Shown: positions 11,469 through 22,869 of the stretch, piece by piece | Position numbering within the stretch: the stretch's first letter is position 1 | Layout: each line of letters begins with the position of its first letter | NCBI GenBank assembly: GCA_036320915.1 | Contig: JAXBDG010000009.1 | Location: 1,736,001 to 1,800,000 of the forward strand | Source of the DNA: Linnemannia elongata | Taxonomy: Eukaryota > Mortierellomycota > Mortierellomycetes > Mortierellales > Mortierellaceae | Direction of reading: 5' to 3' | Length of the DNA: 64,000 bases | Translations under genes and position numbers: made by a program | Notes under the pieces: generated by a model | Database searches by the model: none | What the model saw: only the letters and a program-made list of their open reading frames with translations | Told to the model about the DNA's origin: nothing

Positions 11469-11930
11469 TTAGAAGGGAGCGCCACCCATAGGGCCACCAA
11501 AGCCACCACCTACGAGGCCGCCCATGGGGCCACCAAAGCCGCCAGCAAGAGGGCCTCCGCCGAGAAGGCCTCCTCCGATTCCTCCTCCGAATCCTCCTCC
11601 GAAGGCTCCTCCGTAGTAATCGTTGTAGTAAGGAGGCCACGAGAAGTCGTTGACGTTCACAGGAAGGACGTTAACAACAGGTTGGACGTTGTTGATGGGG
11701 ATGAAGTCGGTCTCGGGGATAATGGACACAGGCGAGACAGGAACCTGGGTAGGAATGCCGCTGAAGTCAGGTCCTCCGGGACCTGTGAAAGCGCCCATGT
11801 CAGCACCAAGGCCAAAGCTGTCCATACCGCCACCAAGACCGAAATCCTGGGGAGCAGCAGAAGCGAACTGGAAGAGGACCAAGGCGGCAACCGAGGAGAT
11901 CAAGAGAGCAGACTTGAAGATCGAAGACAT
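11469..11930 (-). CDS. Small glycine-rich secreted protein
   Basis: A 153-residue single-exon frame. The N-terminus is a clear signal peptide (MSSIFKSALLISSVAALVLF, then QFASA with likely cleavage before APQ). The mature part begins Gly/Asp/Phe-rich (DFGLGGGMDSFGLG), has a central Pro/Val/Asn segment (VVNVLPVNVNDFSWPPYYND), and ends in a Gly-rich tail of GGG/GGF/GGP repeats with GGPMGG twice. There are no cysteines, so it is not a typical Cys-rich effector. A TATAAAAG box lies at 12034-12041, about 105 bp upstream of the ATG, which suggests strong or regulated expression. I do not recognise a family; cell-wall or extracellular structural protein is a guess from composition. An antisense open frame over the same bases is a shadow of the GC-rich glycine codons. 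Confidence 0.72.
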   Translation of the reverse strand: MSSIFKSALLISSVAALVLFQFASAAPQDFGLGGGMDSFGLGADMGAFTGPGGPDFSGIPTQVPVSPVSIIPETDFIPINNVQPVVNVLPVNVNDFSWPPYYNDYYGGAFGGGFGGGIGGGLLGGGPLAGGFGGPMGGLVGGGFGGPMGGAPF

Positions 11931-12033
11931 AGTTGGTGCTTTGGGTTGTTGTTGGTGGAGTGGTAGTTGTTGTTATTGGCTTGGTTTTCTTGGAAAGGCT
12001 GGATACTGTTCTCTGTTGAGCGATCCTTCATTC

Positions 12034-12041
12034 TTTTATAC
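12034..12041 (-). promoter_or_regulatory. TATA box of the glycine-rich secreted protein gene
   Basis: Minus-strand TATAAAAG, roughly 105 bp before the ATG at 11930. The position suits a TATA box with a leader of about 70-80 nt. Confidence 0.65.
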
Positions 12042-12058
12042 TCGTCGGCGGTGAAAGT

Positions 12059-12085
12059 AAGACCTTGGTAAGACCTTGGTAAGTA
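12059..12085. repeat. Short direct repeat upstream of the TATA box
   Basis: The element AAGACCTTGGT occurs twice back to back (AAGACCTTGGTAAGACCTTG). It lies about 20-45 bp upstream of the TATA box and could be a paired factor site. Confidence 0.6.
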
Positions 12086-13323
12086 CACCGTTACCAGGGC
12101 GGACACGTCAATGTGCAATACAGGTGGGCTGGAGCCAGGCATGGTGTTTGCTGTGATGATAGATGAGAGTATAATAGCTGATACATGACCTAGAAAGAGT
12201 ATGTGTAATTGCACTGGATAGAGAAGGGTAGCAGTTAATCAACACCCCAAGCCTATCCATCACTATTAAAACAGATAGAACAGTGGATGTCTGTATGTTT
12301 ATCACGTCTTCCGACATGATTTGTGTACTATGGAGATGGTGCTTCTGTCTATTTGCCCCTGCTTTTATCACTATGGCGAAGAAGGCAATCGACGCGTACG
12401 TGTTTAGGCTTCTTTCTCTCTTGCCTTCTCTTGATTACGATGTACGCGACTACTGCCAAGATGACACCAAAATAGTGCATTTGCGTGTCTTATATGCGTC
12501 TTTCTCAACCCCGAGCATATCGCTGTTTTGATCGCGTCCTTGGTTACTTAAGCACCCAGCTACACTCTAACCTAGGGTAATCCTCACTCCAAGGTGACAA
12601 AGCGATAAAGCGTGGGTACCGGACCCGGTCTCAAACGGTTCAATCGCCGATAATGCTAACTAAAGTGCCTGTGTGGTGCTGTAACCATCTCTAGCATCGC
12701 CGCACCCATTCATCCAACTCAGATTACCCTCGCTTACTCGACTTAATCTCGCACAAAAAAAAAAAGAAGGAAGAGCCACCGTACAACAATGAACAACAAC
12801 AGCATAATAAACATGGGCGGTTAGACGAGGAACATGTTCCCGACCTGACAAGATGATGAGACACATAGGCAAGAAGCACACTTATTACGCCTCACTTTCC
12901 TCAGTATTTTTCCTTTCGAACGGAAAACGGTCCTTGTGGAATAGTGAATCCATCGACTTCTGTCTTTTTGTGCTACTCTTTCCCCCTATTTTCTTTGCGT
13001 GTGCTGCTGTGTCTCCAACCCCCTACTCGGGAACAACTCTGCCCCTCTTTTTGCCTCCGTTCTTCTTTTTCTTCGCCGCCCATGTTCTCTTTCGGATCTT
13101 GTGTTGTGTGTGTATGTATATGGTATGTTTTCTCACACATTGATCTTGTTTATCACCTTTACCGCGGCTGCTCCCTTTGGCTCTGACCATCCTTATCGCA
13201 GGCTAAACAAACAATAGCGCAACGGCAATAACAACAGCAAAAGTAACAAGCAAGCAATAATATTTCTCTCAACCATTCCCTTGTTTTTCTTTCGTCTCTC
13301 TGTCTCTCTCCTCCTCTCCCTCC

Positions 13324-13325
<2 letters not shown>

Positions 13326-13357
<32 letters not shown>
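13326..13357. repeat. (TC)n microsatellite
   Basis: Perfect dinucleotide array of about 32 bp. Confidence 0.95.
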
Positions 13358-13361
<4 letters not shown>

Positions 13362-15219
13362 CCTGTTGGCACGTTCTTTTGCCTCTGTTTTTGAAGTCCA
13401 CACAACCTCCTTTTCACCCGTTAAAAAGAAAATTTCAACGACCTGTCTGCATACGTCTTGTGCATCCCGCCTTTTTCCATCTTTTTTTCCCCTCTCCATC
13501 TCTCCCTCTGTGTGCGGCTCCCTGACCTCCCTTCATTCTCTTCTAAGTTTCCCTCCCATCCAGCGCCGTGGCCTCCCCCCCTTCTTTTTTCTTGGCCCGT
13601 GGTAGAAGAAGGGTCGGGATCGACGCGGCGCCTCGAGCCTCGCCTCTCGCTCTCACCCTTATCATCTATTGCCTCTTTGTTCTTTTCCTCATTCGTACTT
13701 CCCGCCCTTTTTCTTTTTCCTTCAACACGACTCTTTTTCCTACCCTTCGTCACGTCCCTTCTGCTTCGACAAGGTTCGGCTATAGTTTGACTTTCCCGCG
13801 GAACAGGGGTTTTCCTCCCAGTTTACCCCAAATTGACGTTTTGGTTCTTTTTCCTTCTTCCCTTCTTTTCTTTCTGTCTCTTGCACCATTGCGCCATCCT
13901 ACTGAAATTGCAAAAAACACACACACGCACACATACACCACACCATTGATCTCATGTTAATTGCACTTCTACATGAAGAAAATAGAAGGGGTGTGGCTGC
14001 ATTTTTGGCTGACCCAATTTTATTAGGGCGCATGTTCGTTCCTCCGCCTGCTTGCTTGCTTGAATGTGTCGATGCCGCGATCATGGGGCTAATATCCCAC
14101 TGTAATGCTTGAATGGGTGAATAGCTGCGGGAAAAAAAAAAGAGGATGGACCATTCAATTTACACAGCGCAGATGGTTTATGCAAGACACTCTTTCATTA
14201 TGATCATTGTATATCTAAGAAGACAGCAAACCCGTAGTAATAAAGGGTGCGCCCAATGGCACCATTACCCCTAATACTCACTCCCTGTTTGATAGCAAAC
14301 ATACACCTTATTCATCAACTCATATCATACACCATCAATGGATTGGAACCCATATCTGCTTCAAGCTATTTTGTATCGGTGTATTCATGCCTCTGTAAAT
14401 GTGTGTAAATGGGAAGAAGTGAGAAGGAAAAAGGAAAATAGTCTAGCTCTCTACCATCCAACATTTCCTCCATTTTGCATTTTTTTTTCTTCCTCCTTTG
14501 TACTCAGTTCCTGCATGCAAACATAGCCTGCCCTACCCTCACCCATTCAACCATCCATCCATCTTACCATATACAAACACGTCTCCTCTGCGCTTCTATC
14601 TCTTCTATCTCTCTGTCTCATCCTTCTCCTTCCCTTTACCCTCCCGTCCATCTCATCGTCGCTCTTCAGCGTTCCTTTCGTTACAGGTACAGTACCCTAC
14701 CGCAAACATCACCCCCTTACTGCTTTATTATTTTATCTTTTGTTTATGTTCTCATCTCGCTGCTTCTCCTTCCTTTCATCCATCGCCCTTTTTTTTCCTT
14801 TGGTTCATTTTCTGTTGATATGCTTCCTTCTGCACTGCGCCCATCCTGCATCCTATCAAACAAACTCAAATCCGTGCCATTGCTGTTGATGGAAAAGGGG
14901 CAAAGGAAGAAAAAAAATGAAATGGATGAAATGGGAAAAAAAACGACAAGGTGCAAACAATGCGAAAAAAAAAAGCCGGGGGTGGGACAGATACAGAGTC
15001 GCCGTCAAACACGTTTTTGAGCGAAACGCCTAATGGGTCAGGTTGTGCTTCTATTGCATGCTGTTTGTCCTCCCGTTCGGATATTATATTTCTGGCGCTG
15101 ATGTTGCTACACTTGATATGCCTTGCCGCTCGAACTCTCGGGGTTATTGTGTGGCAAGAAGACAACAGCATCGAGCAAAGTGGAGAAAAAGGGCTTGGTT
15201 GTCATGTTACTACCACAGA

Positions 15220-15220
<1 letters not shown>

Positions 15221-15253
<33 letters not shown>
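15221..15253. repeat. A33 homopolymer
   Basis: Uninterrupted adenines in non-coding DNA. Confidence 0.95.
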
Positions 15254-15255
<2 letters not shown>

Positions 15256-15843
15256 GGCGGGAGCAGCGAAGCGGAGGAGCGAACGAGTGACGCCTTGTTT
15301 TTTTTATGCGATCACTTTCTCTTGTAGCCTCTCGTTTCCGCGGTTTAGCTATTTTTTGGGGGTATTTTCCTAACGTGCAATGTGGATCGTGTCCCACTCC
15401 CATTTCTATGAGAGCAAAAGGGCCAGGTGGGCGGGAGGAAAGGGGGTGGAGTCGTTCAACCCCCGCCTCTGTCTCCTTTCGGAGAAGATGGAGAAGGGGA
15501 GTCGGTGACCAGGATGGAAAGGAGTGAGGGAATGGGGCACTTTTTGTGTTGAGGTCTGTGTTGAGTGGCTCAGGCACTGTACGGCACAGACAGGAGAGGA
15601 TAGAAAGGAAGGGATCTTGTGGTTTTCGGTTTCTAACGAATTTCTAACGAATCTAAGGGAATAGGTTAGAAAAACAGCAATGACCAAAATGAGGAGAAGA
15701 CGCGACCGAGCGGTAACTTCTTCATTGACACGAATAAGCGAACATACACGCTAACGAATGAATAAAGGAAAAGGAGTCATGCAAAAAGACGGGGAGTGGT
15801 AAACATCCCACAGAGTTTGTGAGAGTACGGAGGAGTTGGGGGG

Positions 15844-15884
15844 GTCAGTCGGTTAGTCGGTCAGTCGGTCAGTCGGCCAGTCAA
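15844..15884. repeat. 8-bp minisatellite, unit GTCAGTCG
   Basis: About five copies of GTCAGTCG, with variants GTTAGTCG and GCCAGTCA. Confidence 0.93.
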
Positions 15885-15960
15885 GTGAATTCTGGACTTT
15901 TTCCCGCCATTTTTTTTTTTTTTTACTTTGGCCCGTTTTGCTTAGGTCGCTACTTCTATT

Positions 15961-16030
15961 TGTTGCTGTTGTTGTTGTTGTTGTTGTTTGTCGTTGTTGT
16001 TGTTGCTGTTGCTGTTGCTGTTGTTGTTGC
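15961..16030. repeat. (TTG)n / (CTG TTG)n trinucleotide array
   Basis: About 70 bp of TTG with CTG interspersed. The reverse strand reads CAA/CAG, which would encode glutamine, but no gene frame supports coding here. Confidence 0.93.
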
Positions 16031-16086
16031 TTTTCTTTGGAGTTTTTCCCGCCATTGCTGATGTCGATTATGTCTGTACCGTGTGA

Positions 16087-16119
16087 CAAACAAACAAACA
16101 AACAAACAAACAAACAAAA
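16087..16119. repeat. (CAAA)n tetranucleotide array
   Basis: Eight tandem CAAA units. Confidence 0.93.
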
Positions 16120-16689
16120 CAACGGCCTATGCCGCCCCCCTCACTACTCCATCTTCACCTTCCGCCCCTTTTTTATGCACTCATTCTTTGTCGTACCCAC
16201 TCAGCACACAGCACTCCTTCAAGAATTCCCTTTTAGTAAAAAAAAATGAGTCGATTCAATTGAGGGAATCTCATTTTTATATTGTATTGATGAGAAAAGA
16301 AAGTATATCACTGATCGTTCCTTCTTCCTTTTCTTCCCTGTCGCCTTCCCCTTTCTTCCCGCGCCGCGCGTCCCTCCTTCTATTTTCGCCCCCTTCCTTC
16401 CATTCCTCGTTCATTCCTCCCTCTCCTCCCTCCCATTCATCCCTGACCTTCCACTCTCTTGTTGTGTATGATGTTCTTCTTGGCTTGTTATTGAAGGTGG
16501 GAATAAGTAAACATGGGTCTGGGAAAAAAAGGAAAGAGGACAAAGTGAGTGTGTGCATACCTGCGATCACCCATGAATGCGGGCGTGCCTGTTGTTTTTG
16601 TGGTTGTTTGTGTGCATAAACGCGGGTCGTTGAAACTAGTAATTTTACCTAACGAAAGAGAGACTGGAACGGCGAAGAAAACAACTCAC

Positions 16690-16714
16690 AAAAAAAAAAA
16701 AAAAAAAAAAAAAA
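16690..16714. repeat. A25 homopolymer
   Basis: Uninterrupted adenines in non-coding DNA. Confidence 0.95.
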
Positions 16715-17069
16715 GGAATAAAAGACGTTGTTGATCAACGAGGATGATTGTTTTGAGGAAGGGGTGCCGAATGAAAAGTACAAAGAGGTCCCGGAGTCAG
16801 GTATAATCGCTGTTGTTGCTGTTGGTGACATTTCTTTGTCTCTGGATGCGATTCTCATTTCAGATCTGCAACGATTTTAGCTCCATCGACCTCTTTCTCC
16901 AATGTCCTGAACGCGTTACGTTTTGATTCTTTGCTTCTCATTTATAGTTGCTTGTCCTGTAACTGTTGTTGTTTGTTTATTTTATTCATCCCTTTTGTTG
17001 AGTATCGTCATTGATAATGCTTTTATCTCATCCATCCACATCAAGTCTTGTCTAGGGCTGAGAAGAGAA

Positions 17070-17396
17070 ATGTCTTCGGATTTCACTCCCACGGATGAGA
17101 GGGAGGAGGATCGACGGAGCGATCCTTTTTCTCCTCCCGCAGATATCTCTGCCGAAATGGATGAAGATGACCAAGACGAGCTTGCACTGCCGACGGGAGC
17201 AATTGTGGAAGAAATTGAAACCACCTCGTCGTCATCCCCATCATCCTCTTCCTCTATCTCCTTCCCCTCCTCGAGCAGGGAGATATCGTCAGCCCCAGTA
17301 GAATCAATGGATCCCGCTGTCGATCCCGCTCCTGCTGCTGCCGCCGATCTAGCTGACGAAAGGACTCCGATTCAAGAACAACCCCAGCTTCCAACG
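17070..17396 (+). CDS. Candidate coding exon, acidic Ser/Pro/Ala-rich (doubtful)
   Basis: A 109-codon segment beginning ATGTCTTCGGATTTC and ending before GTAGGT, a good donor. A possible acceptor (GTCTAG) lies 15 bp upstream of the ATG. The product is acidic at its start (MSSDFTPTDEREEDRRSDPF), then poly-Ser, then Ala/Pro-rich (DPAPAAAADLADE). Codon use here is balanced, unlike the surrounding CT-rich chance frames, which is why I list it. No family is recognised. It ends in phase 0, as does the acceptor at 22870 of the Zn2Cys6 gene, but joining them would need an intron of about 5.5 kb, far above the others here. It may be a short gene, a first exon, or chance. Confidence 0.35.
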
Positions 17397-17770
17397 GTAG
17401 GTTCAAACTAAAATCGTAGAAAATAGAACAATAGGTGGCAATCTTTCTGCCCAAAAGAAATATGTACTTTGCTTTTTGCGCTCTACCTCCGCTGTTTATA
17501 TTCATGCAACCTTCCTGGCTCTCCCATGTCTTCTCTCTCGTAAACACACATACACACTCGTTTCCTCTCTCCGCAATTTGCTTCCCGCCCTGTTTCTTTG
17601 TCATGTACACCTGCGAAAGAAGTGGGCGAAAAAGGCTTACATTTGTTGACATGTCGAAAAGGCAGATGCTTGTCGGTCAGTTGATACATCTATCCCACTC
17701 CTTCGTTTCTTTTTTTTCCCGCCTCAATGATGCCATGGGATGAAAATATGCATAGGAACAATGGAGTATA

Positions 17771-17771
<1 letters not shown>

Positions 17772-17805
<34 letters not shown>
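17772..17805. repeat. A34 homopolymer
   Basis: Uninterrupted adenines in non-coding DNA. Confidence 0.95.
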
Positions 17806-17808
<3 letters not shown>

Positions 17809-18830
17809 AGCAGCGTGTTTGTAGGAGAGGGCGGTGGGACAAACTCTTGAATACGAAAGAAGGAAAGAAGGAGAGAGAAAGGTTTGAGGTTTGTGTTCAG
17901 AAACAAGGTACATGCATACATGCAATGCGTGCTGATTTTTCTTTGCTTGACTGGGAGTACAAGTGTATTTTCCATACATCTCCTCGTTTGTTTTTTTTAG
18001 GTCCTATGTTACGGGTCTTGACCTCTTCCCATCCTTTCTTCCATCTTCTCGCTCTTTCTCCCTTTTCTTCCCTTTTGTTCCCTTGCCTCCCCCCCGCCAA
18101 TTTTTTCTTTGCATTGGATACTATGCAGAACATTACACCATGTCCGCGGAAAAAAAGCTAATTTCGCGAAGGGGTGGGAAGGAAGGAGGGACAGAGAGAA
18201 AGAGAGGGTCAAGCTGAGGGAATAGGCTGAAGGTAAAATAAGTGTGTATCTCTTTGACCGACGAGAACGAGAGAGTGAAAGAGAGAGTGGAAACGCGAAC
18301 CTAAAACAAAACAGAGCTCTTTACCCGTCATGGACCTCAGATGGGTTGCTGAGCCGCTTTCCCCTTCATTCGATCTGACCCATCTTGTGGACCTACGCAA
18401 TTTTTTTTTTGCTCACTCTTTTTTACGCCAACTTGAAATTACAGGGACGCGTCACTTCTTCTCGTCTTTACTGTTTTTCATGTGTTCTTTAAGAGTGCAC
18501 AAGGTACAGCAGACAGGAAAACAAGAGAGAAGTAGAAAAGGATGCGATGCGATGCATCGATACGGATGGGAGTGAACTCCTATACCGCAATAAAACGTAC
18601 AATAACAAAGAAATGCGATCGGCGGATTTTGTTTGGGTCACTTTGATTTTTTGGCGGGAAAAAAATTAAAGGGTTAAGGGCAAAGGGCTCCTCGCTCTCA
18701 TTCTCCCTTTCTCCCTTGCCCCTTCTATCTCTCTCTCTCGCTCTCTCACTCTCTCCCTTCCGCTCACCCTTATTTTTTTTGTGTCCTGTGCAACTGTTCG
18801 CCTACTTACTGGGGCTCCGCCTTGCCCAGA

Positions 18831-18845
18831 CCCCCCCCCCCCCCC
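18831..18845. repeat. C15 homopolymer
   Basis: The only long C run in the window; the other homopolymers are A or T. Confidence 0.95.
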
Positions 18846-19173
18846 TTCTTCGTTTCTTCCCACTAGTGAACTTTTGTTGTATTCTGCGAAATCTTCAATT
18901 CAATCGGGGTTTTGCTATACTTTCCTATTCGTTGTTGTACAATGCGTGAGATGCAATAGAACAATTGCTACAGAACACAAGATAAAAAAAAACAAGATTC
19001 GAGGGCAGTTTTACCAGCCAACCCCACTCTTGCGCTCTTGTTTCTTTGTAACCAAAACTGAGACGGAGAAGAGTGTGGCGTGGTTGGGCGTGGTTGGAAA
19101 AGGGTGCCACAAAGGGTAGACGAACGAATGGGTGGAACAGTAGGCCAGGTGTATTCTTGGCCCATCGACAAAT

Positions 19174-19175
<2 letters not shown>

Positions 19176-19218
<43 letters not shown>
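19176..19218. repeat. (AG)n microsatellite
   Basis: About 43 bp of perfect AG. Confidence 0.95.
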
Positions 19219-19222
<4 letters not shown>

Positions 19223-21627
19223 TAGAGAGAGGGTGGGGGCGATACCATTTTGGGGGAGGGGGGATGCCGCATCGTGTAATCCAATTATGATTGGAGTATG
19301 TTGGAGTTGTTTAACAAATGAGAGACGGGGACGGAGGAGCAGCGGCGGGTCGAGAGTGGCCGATATCGAGTGTTCGAAGAACAAAAGGAAAAGAGTGGCA
19401 GGCGCAACTCTTACTCTTGGCAACAGTGGTCTCTAAACGAGGCAACAGCAAATATTACAATCGTAATATGAGAGATGATTATGAAAGAAGTTTTAAAGGG
19501 TGATCAAGTCTCATTTCTACCGCCGGACAAGACGTCGTCGATCGGCTGCATCTGTTTAATTCGCTCTTCTTCTCATTCTTCTTCTTCTTCTTCTTCTCTT
19601 ACTTCTTACTTATGCTTCTCCCGTTGTCAATAATAGGAAGTAAAATATGTATGTGAGTATATAGGGGTGGAGCGGCAATGTCTTATTGATTGATTGAACA
19701 GGCAGAGCAGAGGCAAGGAGAGGTAGGGAGAGAGAAGAGGAAGCGCACTTGTCTTCATGCTTTCGCCCTTTTGTTGGCAACTTGGAAGAGTCAAGTGGAC
19801 TGAGAGCGAGATGGGATAACAATATCAATAATATGCGAATGAGAACAATCAACAACAGCGATAGTCATTTCTATATGGGCACAGTAAGTATCACTTGATT
19901 TTTATATAGATATAGGAGACGAAGAAGTGGTCGATGATAGGACATGATTATCTTCTTGTTGTTGTCCCCATCCCCATCTTGTCTTTGCTTCACGTTTCTC
20001 TGCTTCCTTATTTCTTCTACTTCTTTGTCTTAGTCCTCATTTTTTTTTGTACCTCTTTCTTCTCCGTTTTCTCTCATTCCTTCTACTCCTCCTCGTCTTC
20101 TTCTATCCCTTCGTATTCTTCGTACTCGCACTCGTACTTTGTACCTTTTGGTCTCTCTTTCCCTCAAACACCCCTCTCCACTCACTCGTCTGTCGCCTTC
20201 AACTCCTCCACCCATTCGTATTTGTCTTTCATTCATCTTTAACAGCGACAAAAAACCAACCTCTTTGCCCTCTTTCCCCTGCTCCTTTGGCCGCCATTTT
20301 TTTATTTCAACCATCTTCTCATTCGTCTAATTGCACATTACGCTACAAAGGTACCTGACACCCCCATCACATTCGCATCTCTCGCTTGACAACCTTCCTT
20401 TTCTTTTCAATTGACTCGGGGGCCTTCGTTCATCTCCTCTTTGCTCAGGCTCGGGTGCAACTCTTCCATCGCTCGCACTTTAACAGATACATATATAGCC
20501 CCCAGCCAGCTCCTAGTTATCTCTCCTAATTTTCTCTGACTCTGACTCTCCCTGCCTCCTCCTTCAGTCTCCACCTCCTTTCGATAATCTACTATCTCCC
20601 TCCCTTCCTCCCCCTGCACATTGTTCCCTACACTATCTTCTACAATACAACTACTGTCGTTGCAACATCCCGCTCATTTGTCCCGCGTGAGAATATATAC
20701 ATATATATTCAACCCAATCCTGAAAAAAAAAATATCCTGATCGCACACCCACCTCTTTTCTTTGTACTCTTACCCCTGTGCTATATTTTTTGTAAGTAAA
20801 AATATACCCATCCATTCAGACAGTTCAATTCATTCATCTCCACATATACTTTACCTACACACATCCCTGATCTCAAGGATATATACATACGCACACACGT
20901 TTGTTTGTTTTTTGTTTGTTGTGTTTGCAAACAATCGATCCACCCCCTTCAACAACCCCCTTCAGTCACCCCGTTTGCTCAAACGAGGCATTTTTCCTTT
21001 TTTTTTTTTTTTGTTCATTTAAGAGAGAGATCCACCTTCCTCTCTCCCATCCCCTGCCTTCTTTTTTTTTTTATTCTCGTTTTCTCCTGTTCATCTTTAC
21101 CTTTGTCCATCTTGCCTTTAGCGTTATCTTGTTTAGAATTTTCTTGCCACTCACTATCTTTTTCCTTGATTTTTTCAGTTCCCTCCTTTTCTTTCTTTCT
21201 CCTCTCTTACTCCATCAATTGCATTTTCTGTTTCCTCTCGTCACTTTCCTTCCCCTTCTTCATTCATTCACATTCAACTTCTCATTTTTCCTATACCCAT
21301 TCACCTTTATTTTTTTGTAACTATATTTGCATATACGAATATAACATCATATCATCACGCTGAGTGAGTCGAGTGAAGTAAGCATGAATGTCTTGTGAAG
21401 TATTTATTTTTTCTTTCATTTGGTGGCAGAGAAAAAGAGAAACCCCTACCACACTCCAAAAAAAAACCGACACCAAACCCTCATTCACCCTATGCTCACT
21501 AGACGCTGAAATGAATGACCTCGTTGGCTCTTGCTCTCGTTTACCCTCTCATTTATACTCTCCCTCTTCTCGGTCAACAACAAACAACAGAAAACTCAAA
21601 CGCATTGTTATTGTAGTTGTTTTTGCT

Positions 21628-21631
<4 letters not shown>

Positions 21632-21658
<27 letters not shown>
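21632..21658. repeat. T27 homopolymer
   Basis: Uninterrupted thymines in non-coding DNA. Confidence 0.95.
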
Positions 21659-21659
<1 letters not shown>

Positions 21660-22122
21660 TCCTGTCCTCCCCTATCCTTCTGTTTTTTACCAGTTCTCGT
21701 ATGCAACAACGCATATAATGTTTACCAGACGAATCAGTCCCTTTTATTTCGAGTGCATGCGCATGAGGTGTGTACATATGTTTGTTATTTGTCCCAGTAC
21801 CTTTTTTACTCTCCTTGTGCTTGCACTTACCCTTGCCGCCCACATCTATCATACACATAAGAACGTAACCACCCCACTTTTGTTTCTAATTGGGTTATCT
21901 TGCGCATTGTCATTGGTACTCTTGTCACATACAGCGTCAGGATACACAAAAAAAACAACACAAAAGGGTACAAGCAATATTATCCGCGTGTGGCACGCAC
22001 CCTCTCCCCTGTCTCATACCGCTCAGTTGATCCACATCTGCCTCAGAAAAGAAGGAAAGAAAAAGAGCTACGAGACCTGACCGACGCAGTCGGGCGCATT
22101 TTCCCTATAGTGACGATGAGGG

Positions 22123-22257
22123 GAGGCAAGCGAGAGAAGAGAGAAGAGAGAGGAGAGAGCAGAGAGAGAGAGAGAAGAGAGAGAGGAAAGAGAAGAGAGA
22201 GAAGAGAGAGAAGAGAGAGAGGAGAGAGAGGAGAGAGAGGAGAGAGAGGAGAGAGAA
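22123..22257. repeat. Purine-only block of GAGAGA/GAGAA units
   Basis: About 135 bp almost entirely of A and G on the plus strand, with recurrent AGAGAGGAG units. A mirror-type polypurine tract could adopt triplex DNA. Confidence 0.92.
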
Positions 22258-22869
22258 GGTACCAGCGCGTTTGTATTCATTTTATCTCGTGCAATGACAA
22301 CAACAACAACAGCGAAGCAACGACCAACTACGTCGTTTGCCTACCTCATTCGAGATGAACAACAGAAAAAAAGGAGAGAAAAAGAGAGACAAAATGACAA
22401 AAACAACAAACAAACAAACAAACAAAAAACACTGGGCATTGACTTTAGCATTGACAACGAACAACAAACAGTGAACAACGAACGACGACTCGTGTTCATC
22501 GACATCATATCCGTTCATTCATTTATTCATTTCATTTTCATTTTCATTCCTGATCTATGGATCGTCAAGACCTGGGCGGATCTTGTAGACTGTTCAAGAG
22601 CAACTACTAACCTTCTTTCTCTTTTCTTCTCTTCTCTTCTGACCCTCTTTTTTTCTCCCTCCTCCCATCGTCCTTTTTTTCTATTTTTTTTTTTTTTTTT
22701 TTTTTTTTTGTTCTTTTGTTTCCTATCGTTGCTTCTCCTGCTTTTTCTTTTTCTTCAATTTGCCCATTTTTTATTTTTTTTATTTTTTATTTTTTTCAAT
22801 GCCCACTGTTCACTTTCCTTCGTCTTGGTTCTGCTCTTCTTATTACAATTCCTCCTCCGCTGCTACCAG

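Larger units (their letters stand above)
11931..17069. other. Gene-poor, low-complexity intergenic stretch
   Basis: About 5.1 kb. Beyond the glycine-rich gene promoter I find no supportable coding exon, tRNA or rRNA. It alternates pyrimidine-rich and purine-rich blocks with many microsatellites and A tracts. Open frames here are dominated by Ser/Pro/Phe/Leu from CT-rich DNA and match no family. Long 5' leaders or unannotated non-coding transcripts remain possible. Confidence 0.5.
17397..22869. other. Gene-poor, microsatellite-rich stretch upstream of the Zn2Cys6 gene
   Basis: About 5.5 kb with no supportable gene. It holds A, C and T homopolymers, GA and CTT arrays, a purine block at 22123-22257 and long TTTC-rich tracts. 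The last 2.5 kb is plausibly promoter and 5' leader or intron of the Zn2Cys6 gene. Open frames with poly-Phe or poly-Ser come from the T- and CT-rich DNA. Confidence 0.5.

Noticed and set aside
11175..11966. Long plus-strand open frame opposite the glycine-rich gene
   Set aside because: It mirrors GGN codons on the other strand and reads as repetitive Ala/Ser/Lys with no family or start context. The minus strand has a signal peptide and TATA box.
12600..12660. T-loop-like GGTTCAATC suggesting a tRNA
   Set aside because: Flanking bases do not pair into a T-stem, and no D-arm or acceptor stem can be built.
15844..16119. Cluster of short tandem repeats considered as a CRISPR-like array
   Set aside because: Units are 3-8 bp without spacers, and the genome is eukaryotic; these are microsatellites.
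21388..22080. 230-codon plus-strand frame with poly-Phe
   Set aside because: The poly-Phe is a T27 tract; the rest lacks similarity or exon-like codon use.
22294..22869. N-terminal extension of the Zn2Cys6 frame from ATG 22294
   Set aside because: It would encode CAAA-derived Asn/Lys/Gln and T-tract poly-Phe/Leu, typical of leader or intron DNA rather than a nuclear factor.
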